Positions 1 to 5,766 of a stretch of 5,766 bases of DNA are shown here, piece after piece; the first letter of the stretch is position 1; each line of letters starts with the position of its first letter. The position numbers and the translations under genes are program-made. The stretch comes from an uncultured Actinomycetes bacterium (GTDB taxonomy: Bacteria; Actinomycetota; Actinomycetes; Nanopelagicales; Nanopelagicaceae): positions 1-5,766 of the forward strand of contig CAIKID010000034.1 in the NCBI GenBank assembly GCA_903827345.1, given 5' to 3'. The notes under the pieces are model-generated. The model had not been told where the DNA came from. It searched no databases and was given only the letters and a program-made list of their open reading frames with translations.

Positions 1-476
1 GGCTTTGCAACCTTGTGTGCCTTGAGGCAAGCAACGATTCCCTTACCTTGTAGAACTCCAACGCCTACGTTATCGAATGATACGTAGTAGTTAGCTGATC
101 CACCAAGTGTTAGGCGGTCGTAGTCGATTGTTGCAACGCCTTGCTTCTTTGCAGAAGCTTCTACAGCAGCTGCTGATGGAGAATCGAGGTTAACGAGAAC
201 GAGAACCTTTACACCCTCTGTAAGCATTGCTTGTGCGATGGTTGCAAACTTTGTCTTGTCGCCAAGAGCGTTTTGAATGTCATATGTAACACCAGCAGCT
301 TTGAATGCAGCTGCGAGTAGGGGACGGTCATCTGTCTCCCAACGAGGAGATGATGCTGAGTCAGGAAGAATTACGCCGACCTGAGGTCCTGCTGCGTGAA
401 CAGCTGTTGTTGCAACGAAACCAGTGAGTGCTAGTGACACTGCTGCAACTGCTGCCGCTAAACGACGATTTGTCAT
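1..476 (-). CDS. Sugar ABC transporter substrate-binding protein (XylF/ChvE-like), partial
   Basis: This is a periplasmic-binding-protein-type receptor that would capture a sugar outside the membrane and pass it to an ABC permease. Only the N-terminal ~158 residues are present; the left edge cuts the gene. It starts with ATG at 476, preceded by GAAAGG 11 nt upstream. Residues 1-28 form a signal peptide: charged Asn-Arg-Arg at 3-5, an Ala/Val/Leu-rich core, and a likely cleavage site after Val-His-Ala (26-28). The mature protein opens with VGVILPD (33-39), the first strand of the type I sugar-binding fold, followed by SPRWETDD, a pattern I associate with xylose/multiple-sugar binders. The later VLVLVNLDS, VATIDYDRL and YVSFDNVGVG segments also fit that family. 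There is no lipobox Cys, although Gram-positive binding proteins are usually lipoproteins. Ala codons are almost all GCA/GCT, unlike the plus-strand genes, suggesting high expression. The family call is firm; the actual sugar (xylose, ribose, glucose or other) is not determined. Any permease and ATPase genes would lie off the left edge. Confidence 0.88.
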   Translation of the reverse strand, partial: MTNRRLAAAVAAVSLALTGFVATTAVHAAGPQVGVILPDSASSPRWETDDRPLLAAAFKAAGVTYDIQNALGDKTKFATIAQAMLTEGVKVLVLVNLDSPSAAAVEASAKKQGVATIDYDRLTLGGSANYYVSFDNVGVGVLQGKGIVACLKAHKVAK

Positions 477-486
477 CTGTTGGTAT

Positions 487-499
487 ACCTTTCGAAGGT
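487..499 (-). promoter_or_regulatory. Small hairpin overlapping the Shine-Dalgarno of the sugar-binding gene
   Basis: Read on the minus strand, ACCTT-CGA-AAGGT is a 5-bp perfect inverted repeat with a 3-nt loop. Its 3' arm contains the AAGG core of the only good ribosome binding site (GAAAGG, 488-493) for the ATG at 476. In RNA the stem would pair the Shine-Dalgarno core. It is short, so the helix alone would be weak. Adjacent GGTATACC (482-489) is an 8-bp palindrome that shares bases with the 3' arm. The sequence symmetry is certain; a regulatory role is inference. Confidence 0.35.
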
Positions 500-502
500 G
501 TT

Positions 503-542
503 GAGTACGTGGTCAAACCTGCTTTGACCGTGGGTAGTACTC
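503..542. promoter_or_regulatory. Nested inverted repeat upstream of the sugar-binding gene, candidate operator
   Basis: A perfect 7-bp inverted repeat, GGTCAAA (511-517) and TTTGACC (523-529), is separated by CCTGC. It is flanked by a second exact 6-bp pair, GAGTAC (503-508) and GTACTC (537-542). The two pairs are not quite concentric: gaps between inner and outer arms are 2 and 7 nt. The inner repeat lies 34 to 53 nt upstream of the sugar gene's start codon, a position suited either to an operator for a sugar-responsive repressor or to a hairpin in the mRNA leader. The short CCTGC spacer and 19-bp span are compatible with a dimeric helix-turn-helix regulator, but the repeat does not match a site I can name. 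Confidence 0.45.
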
Positions 543-651
543 GGTGGGATGAAAGTAACTGAAAGAATCTAAATTGCCGATACTAATTATGGGATATATC
601 GGACATTTCGCATAACGGTTTGGTAACGCCGTCGGTGAGGGGTTTACTCTC

Positions 652-657
652 TATAAG
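652..657 (+). promoter_or_regulatory. Weak candidate -10 box for argS
   Basis: TATAAG matches the TATAAT consensus at five of six positions and would place a transcription start near 664, about 65 nt before the argS start codon. No recognisable -35 hexamer lies 16-18 nt upstream. Such boxes also occur by chance in this composition, so this is only a pointer. Confidence 0.2.
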
Positions 658-676
658 CGGCGAAGTAAAGGAAAAT

Positions 677-697
677 CAAGGGCTAACGCTACCCTTG
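677..697 (+). other. Hairpin in the argS leader
   Basis: CAAGGG (677-682) and CCCTTG (692-697) form a perfect 6-bp stem with a 9-nt loop, 30 nt before the likely argS start codon. No T-run follows, so it is not an intrinsic terminator. It shows no T-box features such as a specifier loop or an antiterminator bulge. It could be a leader element or chance. Confidence 0.3.
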
Positions 698-727
698 CGC
701 CAAATAGTTATGGAGAATGATAAATCG

Positions 728-2425
728 ATGGCCATGAATTCCACTGAGTCGATTAGCGACCAGGTGAGCGCTGCGATTCTGCGCGCCTTAGCTCTAGCGG
801 TCGCCGCCCAAGAGTTGCCGAGCGGCTTGGTCCTTCCAGATCAGATTACGCTCGAACGTCCCAAGAACCGCGATCATGGAGATTACGCAACATCCATCGC
901 TTTAGCGCTGGCCAAAACAGCTGAGATGAATCCGCGCGCCATCGCCGAATTAATTCGTACATATCTATTAGTAGATTCCGATATCAAAGGTGCGGTTGCT
1001 GCCGTCGATATCGCCGGCCCCGGTTTTCTCAACATCACGCTGGCTCGATCTGGTCAAGGCTCCATCATCGCTGCTATTTTGAGCGAAGGCGAGAAGTACG
1101 GACATGGTCATGCGCTCGCTGGCAAGAGCATCAACTTGGAATTTATTAGTGCGAATCCAACCGGCCCCCTGCACCTGGGTCATACCCGCTGGGCCGCTGT
1201 TGGAGATGCGCTGGGTCGCGTACTCGCCGCCGCCGGTGCGAAGGTAACCCGCGAGTTCTATATCAACGACCGTGGCAATCAGATGGAGCTCTTTGGTGCA
1301 TCGTTGCGCGCCGCAGCCCAAGAGGTAGCAGTTCCCGAAAATGGCTATCACGGCGCCTATATCAATGACATCGCCGCTGCGATCACAAAGTCGCATCCAG
1401 AATTTTTAGCGCTACCCGAAGCAGCAAGCCTCGAAGCATTTCGAGATTTTGGTTACGCCTTACAGCTCGCCGATCAACAACGCGTTCTCGAAAACTTCCG
1501 CACTCACTTCGATGTCTGGTTCTCCGAAAGATCGTTGTATGACAATGATTTTCATAAGCATTGTCTTGATCGCCTCATGGCGCAGGGACATGTCTACGAA
1601 GAGAGCGGCGCAATCTGGTTGCGCACCACGGATTTCGAGGACGATAAAGATCGCGTCATGATCAAATCTGATGGAACCTTTGCATACTTTGCTTCTGATA
1701 CCGCTTATTACATTAGTAAGCGTGAGCGGGGATTTGATATCTGCATTTACATGTTGGGCGCGGATCACCATGGGTATGTCAATCGCCTTAAGGCGATCGC
1801 TGCTTGCGCTGGCGATGATCCCGATTACAACATTGATGTTCTCATCGGCCAAATGGTAAAGATCATAGAGAATGGCGAAGAACTCAAGTTGAGCAAGCGC
1901 GCCGGAACCATTATTACCTTAGAGGAATTGGTCGAAAAGGTTGGCGTTGATGCAGCTCGTTACACCTTAATTCGCTATCCCGTTGATACCCCAATGGTGA
2001 TGGATGTTGATGTATTACGCAGCAGAACCAATGAGAATCCGGTGTATTACGTGCAGTATGCCCATGCGCGCATCTGCGCGGTTCTTCGAAATGCCAGTGA
2101 TGTAGGCATTGCATACGGGTTAGATCAGATCCACCCCGAACTCCTTGAACACGAGCGCGAACGCGAACTTATTGGCGCGCTAGCTGAATTCCCACGCGTT
2201 GTTGCTGGCGCTGCAGATCTGCGCGAACCCCATCGCATCGCACGTTATGCCGAAGAGTTAGCCGGTATTTATCATCGTTTTTATGCCGATTGCCGTGTGC
2301 TTCCACTCGGGGACGAAGCGCCATCTGCGCTACACAGCGCGCGAGCCACGCTCTGTAAAGCCACCGCGGGAGTCATCGCCAATTCGCTAGCCTTACTGGG
2401 TGTTACCGCGCCAGAGAAGATGTAG
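728..2425 (+). CDS. argS: Arginyl-tRNA synthetase
   Basis: This cytoplasmic class I aminoacyl-tRNA synthetase charges tRNA-Arg with arginine using ATP. I place the start at ATG 728 (565 aa), with GGAG at 712-715 upstream; ATG 734 is the close alternative. The frame extends up to a TTG at 620, and another ATG lies at 710, but neither has a ribosome binding site and the extra residues do not look like ArgRS. With the 728 start, the N-terminal tRNA D-loop-recognising domain covers roughly 1-105, with ERPKNRDHGDYAT at 43-55. The HIGH motif appears as HLGH at 149-152, followed by FYINDRGNQM at 177-186. GADHHGYVNRLKA lies at 344-356 and the KMSKS equivalent is KLSKR at 387-391. The DALR anticodon-binding domain begins near YVQYAHAR (441-448) and runs to the C-terminus, which ends GVTAPEKM, typical of the family. 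Length and motifs are complete. It stops 2 nt before lysA, so the two are probably co-transcribed. Confidence 0.97.
   Translation: MAMNSTESISDQVSAAILRALALAVAAQELPSGLVLPDQITLERPKNRDHGDYATSIALALAKTAEMNPRAIAELIRTYLLVDSDIKGAVAAVDIAGPGFLNITLARSGQGSIIAAILSEGEKYGHGHALAGKSINLEFISANPTGPLHLGHTRWAAVGDALGRVLAAAGAKVTREFYINDRGNQMELFGASLRAAAQEVAVPENGYHGAYINDIAAAITKSHPEFLALPEAASLEAFRDFGYALQLADQQRVLENFRTHFDVWFSERSLYDNDFHKHCLDRLMAQGHVYEESGAIWLRTTDFEDDKDRVMIKSDGTFAYFASDTAYYISKRERGFDICIYMLGADHHGYVNRLKAIAACAGDDPDYNIDVLIGQMVKIIENGEELKLSKRAGTIITLEELVEKVGVDAARYTLIRYPVDTPMVMDVDVLRSRTNENPVYYVQYAHARICAVLRNASDVGIAYGLDQIHPELLEHERERELIGALAEFPRVVAGAADLREPHRIARYAEELAGIYHRFYADCRVLPLGDEAPSALHSARATLCKATAGVIANSLALLGVTAPEKM
2413..2420 (+). 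promoter_or_regulatory. Weak purine-rich ribosome binding site for lysA
   Basis: AGAGAAGA lies inside the last argS codons, 7 nt before the lysA ATG. It is only a partial Shine-Dalgarno match. With the 2-nt gap between the argS stop and lysA start, this suggests lysA translation depends at least partly on ribosomes finishing argS. Confidence 0.4.
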
Positions 2426-2427
2426 CC

Positions 2428-3759
2428 ATGAGCGCATTTGATCCTGCCATTTTTTCGCTCAACTCACGCTTCGATGTAGACCATCTGATGATCGGGGGAG
2501 TGAGCGCAATTGACCTTGCTTTCGAATTTGGAACGCCACTTTATGTTGTTGACGAAGCAGATTTTCTCTCGCGCGCGACGTCCTGGAAGAGCGCGCTTGA
2601 GGGTGCATTCGGTGCGCAAGCAGGCACGGTGTATTACGCCGCTAAATCATTTATCGCAAAAGAGATTGCGCGTTGGGTTGATCGCGCAGGGATCGGGCTC
2701 GATGTTTGCACAGGCGGTGAGTTAGCCGTCGCTGAGTCGGTCGGATTTTCACCAGATCGTATTGAGGTGCACGGTAATAATAAATCTGAAGATGAGATTC
2801 GCCACGCGATCAGTATTGACGTGCGCTCTATTGTTATGGACTCTTTTAATGAGATCGAGCGTGTGGCGCGTATTGCAAGTGAACTCGGTAAAGTTCAGCG
2901 CGTTTTAATCCGCGTGACACCTGGTGTAGAAGCCCACACCCACGAATTCATTGACACCGCGCACGAAGATGTGAAGTTTGGTTTCTCGTTAGCGAGCGGC
3001 ACAGCCTGGGATGCTATTTATGCCATAGAAAATCAACCTTCATTGCAATTGGTGGGTCTGCATTCCCATATTGGATCGCAAATATTTAATAGCGAAGGAT
3101 TTGCCGCGGCTGCCAAGAAGTTGATCGGCCTCTTGTCGCGTTTCCGAGATTCGTACGGTCGTGAATTACCCGAGCTAGATTTAGGTGGCGGCTATGGAAT
3201 TGCTTACCTGCCCGGTGAAACTACCCTCGATCCGGTTCAGGTTTTGAATGAACTCGCGGCAGTTGTAAAGAGCGAGTGCGAAAGGGTTGGAATCGCACTT
3301 CCGATAATTTCGATCGAGCCCGGTCGCGCCATTGTTGGGCCTTCGACTACGACGCTCTATACCGTTGGCACGACTAAGGAAGTTGAACTCGATGGCGGAC
3401 TGACGCGTCGTTATGTTGCAGTGGATGGTGGAATGAGCGACAACATCAGACCGGCGCTCTACGGAGCCGAATATTGGGCGATCATTGCCAATCGTCTTCC
3501 GCTAGGACCGCTCTGCAATACGCGAATTGTCGGACAGCATTGTGAGACCGGGGATATCGTGATCCGTGAAATCGACATATCGGCCGATACTCAAAGCGGC
3601 GATTTACTCGCCATTCCAGCGACGGGTGCGTATGGTCGCAGCATGGCATCGAATTACAACCACGTGCCCCGCCCCGCAGTTATTGCGGTAATTGATGGAA
3701 AAGCCCGCTTAATCGTGCGGCGCGAGACCATCGCGGATTTATTGGCGCTTGATCTCTAA
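2428..3759 (+). CDS. lysA: Diaminopimelate decarboxylase
   Basis: This PLP-dependent fold-type III (alanine racemase-like) enzyme decarboxylates meso-diaminopimelate to L-lysine, the last step of lysine synthesis, in the cytoplasm. At 443 aa it has the usual length for actinobacterial LysA. The PLP Schiff-base lysine is Lys73 in YYAAKS (69-74). The barrel then shows GLDVCTGGEL (90-99), HGNNK (115-119), HSHIGS (212-217), the phosphate-binding glycine loop GGGYG (253-257) and EPGR (297-300). The C-terminal beta domain carries VDGGMSDNIRP (332-342) and HCETGD (371-376), whose Cys372 is the catalytic cysteine supplied across the dimer in this family. GAYGRSMASNYN follows at 400-411. ATG 2428 is chosen because it follows the argS stop by two bases and gives a normal N-terminus. 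All key residues are present. ArgS-LysA adjacency is a familiar actinobacterial pairing, and in some relatives (corynebacteria) lysine and arginine supply regulate it; no such site is evident here. Confidence 0.97.
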   Translation: MSAFDPAIFSLNSRFDVDHLMIGGVSAIDLAFEFGTPLYVVDEADFLSRATSWKSALEGAFGAQAGTVYYAAKSFIAKEIARWVDRAGIGLDVCTGGELAVAESVGFSPDRIEVHGNNKSEDEIRHAISIDVRSIVMDSFNEIERVARIASELGKVQRVLIRVTPGVEAHTHEFIDTAHEDVKFGFSLASGTAWDAIYAIENQPSLQLVGLHSHIGSQIFNSEGFAAAAKKLIGLLSRFRDSYGRELPELDLGGGYGIAYLPGETTLDPVQVLNELAAVVKSECERVGIALPIISIEPGRAIVGPSTTTLYTVGTTKEVELDGGLTRRYVAVDGGMSDNIRPALYGAEYWAIIANRLPLGPLCNTRIVGQHCETGDIVIREIDISADTQSGDLLAIPATGAYGRSMASNYNHVPRPAVIAVIDGKARLIVRRETIADLLALDL

Positions 3760-3812
3760 TTTTTTGAGATACTTACCCCCTGTGAAAGCTAGCTAATAAG
3801 GGATGTGAACCG
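3760..3812 (+). promoter_or_regulatory. lysA-hom spacer with hom ribosome binding site
   Basis: This 53-nt gap begins with a run of six T (3760-3765) directly after the lysA stop and ends with AAGGGA (3798-3803), a good Shine-Dalgarno 9 nt before the hom ATG. ATCTC (3752-3756) and GAGAT (3766-3770) can pair around the T-run, but the T-run sits in the loop rather than after a GC-rich stem, so I do not call a terminator. AGCTAGCT (3787-3794 region) is a short palindrome. A separate hom promoter cannot be excluded; no convincing -35/-10 pair is visible. Confidence 0.5.
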
Positions 3813-5120
3813 ATGAGCAACGATCGCGTATTACGCGTCGGTCTGCTTGGCGCTGGAATCGTTGGCGCTGAAGTTGCTCGCCTGATGGTGGCCAACCAAG
3901 TGGATCTAGCCGCCAGAGCAGGGGTTGGGCTCGTTATCACCAAGATAGCCGTTCGTGACTTGAGCACACCTCGTCCTGGCATAGATCCCGCGCTTCTCAC
4001 GAGCGATGCCGAATCAATTGTTACAAATCCTGACATCGATCTCGTGATCGAAGTTATGGGTGGGATCGAACCGGCTCGTACTTTAATTTTAACTGCAATG
4101 AAAAATGGCAAGGCAGTGGTAACTGCCAATAAGGCTTTGCTGGCAAAGCACGGTGCAGAACTTTTCCACGCCTCTGATTTAGCCGATGTCGATTTCTATT
4201 ACGAAGCAGCTGTTGCTGGTGCGATCCCAATCCTTCGCCCGCTCGCTGAAAGTCTTGTTGGCGATCACGTCGAACGCGTGATGGGCATCATCAACGGAAC
4301 CACAAATTACATTCTCACCAAGATGCACGAGACCGGTGCCTCCTTTGAAGGCGCGCTAGCCGAAGCACAGGCACTTGGATATGCCGAAGCTGATCCAACC
4401 GCGGATGTCGATGGCTTTGATGCCGCCGCAAAAGCAGCAATTTTGGCGGGCTTGGCCTTCCATACTCAAGTCACCGACGAAGATGTGTATCGCGAAGGAA
4501 TCCGCGCGATTACCGCCGACGATGTCAGCGTCGCGAAGGCGATGGGTTTTGTTATTAAGTTGTTAGCGATCGCTGAAGCGAACGAACTTCATGGCAGCAA
4601 AGAAGAGACAATCTCGGTCCGCGTTCATCCGACGATGATTCCGGTGACACATCCGCTCGCCTCTGTACGAGAGGCATTTAACGCTGTCTTCGTGAAGTGC
4701 GAGTCAGCCGGTGAGTTGATGTTCTATGGTCGCGGCGCGGGCGGTACCCCAACTGCTTCGGCAATCCTGGGTGATCTCGTTGCTGTTGCTCGTAACCGCA
4801 ACGAAGGAAGTCTTGGACCCACAGAGACCGACTATGCCGATCTCGATATTGCGCCGATTGGCGTAAGTCGCACTCGTTATTTAATTCGCATGGATGTCGC
4901 CGATGTACCAGGCGTACTTGCATCTGTGGCTAGCACCGTTGCAAAAAATGAAGTTTCCATCCTCACCGTGCGCCAAGAGGGTCGCGGAGCTGATGCTGAA
5001 CTCGTGGTTCTTACCCACATTGCAACCGAAGAGTCGTTGGCAAATACCGTAAGAGATTTGCGTAGCCTTGATGTTGTGCAACGAGTAGTAAGCGTTATTC
5101 GTGTGGAGGGGTTGGTCTAA
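3813..5120 (+). CDS. hom: Homoserine dehydrogenase with C-terminal ACT domain
   Basis: This enzyme reduces L-aspartate 4-semialdehyde to L-homoserine with NAD(P)H, the branch point toward threonine and methionine. It is 435 aa, the usual length of the monofunctional form with no aspartokinase fusion. An N-terminal Rossmann domain carries GAGIVG (13-18). ANKALLAKHG at 105-114 and EAAVAGAIPI at 131-140 are family signatures. The catalytic domain has GIINGTTNYIL at 158-168 and EADPTADVDGFDAAAK at 192-207. Aligned with yeast homoserine dehydrogenase from memory, Glu192, Asp203 and Lys207 correspond to the substrate-binding Glu208 and catalytic Asp219 and Lys223. From about 354 to the end is an ACT domain (RYLIRMDVADVPGVLASVA), which in actinobacterial enzymes mediates threonine feedback inhibition; feedback here is inferred. 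The start is ATG 3813 with AAGGGA 9 nt upstream. Its TAA shares one base with the thrC ATG, indicating coupled translation. Confidence 0.97.
   Translation: MSNDRVLRVGLLGAGIVGAEVARLMVANQVDLAARAGVGLVITKIAVRDLSTPRPGIDPALLTSDAESIVTNPDIDLVIEVMGGIEPARTLILTAMKNGKAVVTANKALLAKHGAELFHASDLADVDFYYEAAVAGAIPILRPLAESLVGDHVERVMGIINGTTNYILTKMHETGASFEGALAEAQALGYAEADPTADVDGFDAAAKAAILAGLAFHTQVTDEDVYREGIRAITADDVSVAKAMGFVIKLLAIAEANELHGSKEETISVRVHPTMIPVTHPLASVREAFNAVFVKCESAGELMFYGRGAGGTPTASAILGDLVAVARNRNEGSLGPTETDYADLDIAPIGVSRTRYLIRMDVADVPGVLASVASTVAKNEVSILTVRQEGRGADAELVVLTHIATEESLANTVRDLRSLDVVQRVVSVIRVEGLV
5105..5110 (+). promoter_or_regulatory. Strong ribosome binding site for thrC inside hom
   Basis: GGAGGG lies in the last hom codons, about 10 nt before the thrC ATG, and is the best Shine-Dalgarno match in the window. 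It supports the start at 5120, where the hom stop and thrC start share an A (TAATG). Confidence 0.7.
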
Positions 5121-5766
5121 TGGGGATTTTTACTAAATCAATAAGCGGCGTTCACCAATGGCGTGGAGTCATTGACGAATATCGCACTCGCCTTCCAGTC
5201 TCTGACAAAACTCCGATTATCACCCTGCGCGAAGGTGGCACTCCATTAGTTGCGGCGGCCGTACTTTCAGAGATGCTGGGAAATGAGATTTGGCTCAAAG
5301 TAGAGGGCGCTAACCCGACAGGATCTTTTAAAGATCGCGGTATGACTATGGCGATTTCCAAGGCCGCCGAAGAAGGTGCCAAGGCAGTCATCTGCGCATC
5401 CACCGGAAATACCTCTGCCAGCGCCGCCGCTTATGCGACTAAGGCCGGCATGAAGCCCGTTGTTCTCGTTCCCCAAGGCAAGATCGCTATGGGCAAGTTA
5501 GCCCAGGCCATTGCGCACGGAGCCACGCTGCTGCAGGTGGATGGCAACTTTGATGATTGTCTGACTTTGGCCCGCGATCTAGCCACTAACTTTCCCGTCG
5601 CGCTCGTGAATTCAGTGAACCCGTACCGTATCGAAGGCCAGAAGACCGCCGCATTCGAGATCGTCGATATGTTGGGTGATGCTCCGGATTATCACGTCCT
5701 GCCCGTCGGTAACGCCGGAAATATCACGGCTTACTGGAAGGGCTACAACGAATACTTTAGCGATCA
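5120..5766 (+). CDS. thrC: Threonine synthase, partial (3' end beyond window)
   Basis: This PLP-dependent fold-type II enzyme converts O-phospho-L-homoserine to L-threonine, the final step of threonine synthesis. The first 215 residues are present and the right edge cuts the gene. The short actinobacterial type is around 350-360 aa, so roughly 60% is visible. The sequence opens with WRGVIDEYR (14-22), then GGTPLV (39-44). WLKVEGANPTGSFKDRG at 58-74 contains the PLP lysine, Lys71. ASTGNTSASAAAYA (93-106) is the conserved Ser/Thr-Gly-Asn loop contacting PLP, and GNAGNI at 197-202 matches the family's glycine-rich phosphate loop. The start overlaps the hom stop by one base and has a strong GGAGGG site. 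The N-terminus aligns with short-type ThrC rather than the longer enterobacterial or yeast type. The usual next gene, thrB (homoserine kinase), would supply the substrate but lies outside the window. Confidence 0.96.
   Translation, partial: MGIFTKSISGVHQWRGVIDEYRTRLPVSDKTPIITLREGGTPLVAAAVLSEMLGNEIWLKVEGANPTGSFKDRGMTMAISKAAEEGAKAVICASTGNTSASAAAYATKAGMKPVVLVPQGKIAMGKLAQAIAHGATLLQVDGNFDDCLTLARDLATNFPVALVNSVNPYRIEGQKTAAFEIVDMLGDAPDYHVLPVGNAGNITAYWKGYNEYFSD

Larger units (their letters stand above)
477..727. other. Divergent intergenic region between the sugar-binding gene and argS
   Basis: These 251 nt separate two divergently transcribed genes and should hold both promoters. The left half (480-545) is rich in inverted repeats, listed separately. 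The middle (565-600) is AT-rich, with a GATATATC palindrome at 593-600. On the minus strand, 591-586 reads CATAAT, a 5/6 match to a -10 box for the sugar gene, but I see no matching -35 box. The right part (620-727) can be read as an in-frame extension of argS from a TTG at 620. It has no ribosome binding site and does not resemble the N-terminus of ArgRS, so I treat it as untranslated leader. No tRNA, small RNA gene or additional ORF is evident. Confidence 0.6.

Noticed and set aside
677..727. T-box or attenuator controlling argS
   Set aside because: The single 6-bp hairpin has no T-run, no specifier loop, no T-box consensus and no leader peptide with Arg codons.
968..1852. Two antisense reading frames (968-1396 and 1460-1852, minus strand) within argS
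   Set aside because: They lie fully opposite a conserved synthetase, have no plausible ribosome binding site or recognisable protein motifs, and are explained by the codon pattern of argS.
3752..3770. Possible intrinsic terminator after lysA (ATCTC, T-run, GAGAT)
   Set aside because: The stem is only 5 bp and AT-rich, and the six T's are in the loop rather than after the stem, so it does not fit a Rho-independent terminator.
3773..4129. Minus-strand 118-codon frame overlapping the start of hom
   Set aside because: It is opposite the conserved Rossmann domain of hom, and its translation resembles no family I know. It reads as a shadow frame.
5152..5476. Two overlapping minus-strand frames opposite thrC
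   Set aside because: They overlap each other and the well-conserved PLP-binding region of thrC, with no independent evidence of coding.
1..5766. CRISPR arrays, insertion sequences, tRNA or rRNA genes, phage or defence genes
   Set aside because: No direct-repeat arrays, transposase-like ORFs, terminal inverted repeats or cloverleaf-like sequences were seen. All sizeable coding space is taken by housekeeping metabolism and one sugar receptor.

Overview
The window looks like ordinary actinobacterial chromosome. The main evidence is the gene order argS-lysA-hom-thrC on one strand, which is the conserved arrangement in many Actinobacteria, usually continuing into thrB beyond what is visible here. 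By eye the base composition is near 50% GC, which is low for the phylum. Together with a xylose/ChvE-type sugar-binding protein, this would fit a small-genome freshwater lineage such as the Nanopelagicales (acI), or a low-GC Microbacteriaceae (Luna-type) relative. That placement is inference and cannot be settled from the window.

Layout. Positions 1-476 (minus strand) hold the first ~158 codons of a secreted sugar ABC-transporter substrate-binding protein, cut by the left edge. A divergent intergenic region (477-727) follows. Its sugar-gene half contains a 7-bp perfect inverted repeat flanked by a second 6-bp inverted repeat, plus a small hairpin that overlaps the sugar gene's ribosome binding site. 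Its argS half contains a weak -10-like hexamer and a 6-bp hairpin. From 728 to the right edge four genes run on the plus strand: arginyl-tRNA synthetase, diaminopimelate decarboxylase, homoserine dehydrogenase, and the N-terminal ~215 codons of threonine synthase.

How the genes fit together. LysA makes lysine from meso-diaminopimelate. Hom and ThrC carry the other branch of the aspartate family, from aspartate semialdehyde to homoserine and, via the unseen ThrB step, to threonine. ArgS is the translation enzyme that traditionally heads this cluster. Spacing is tight: 2 nt between argS and lysA, 53 nt between lysA and hom, and a 1-nt stop/start overlap between hom and thrC. No convincing terminator lies between them, so a single transcript is likely. 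All four enzymes show intact signature motifs and no frameshift.

No new system is apparent. The points worth a second look are the structured leader/operator of the sugar-binding gene, the absence of a lipobox in that protein, its sharply different codon choice, and the argS start and leader.
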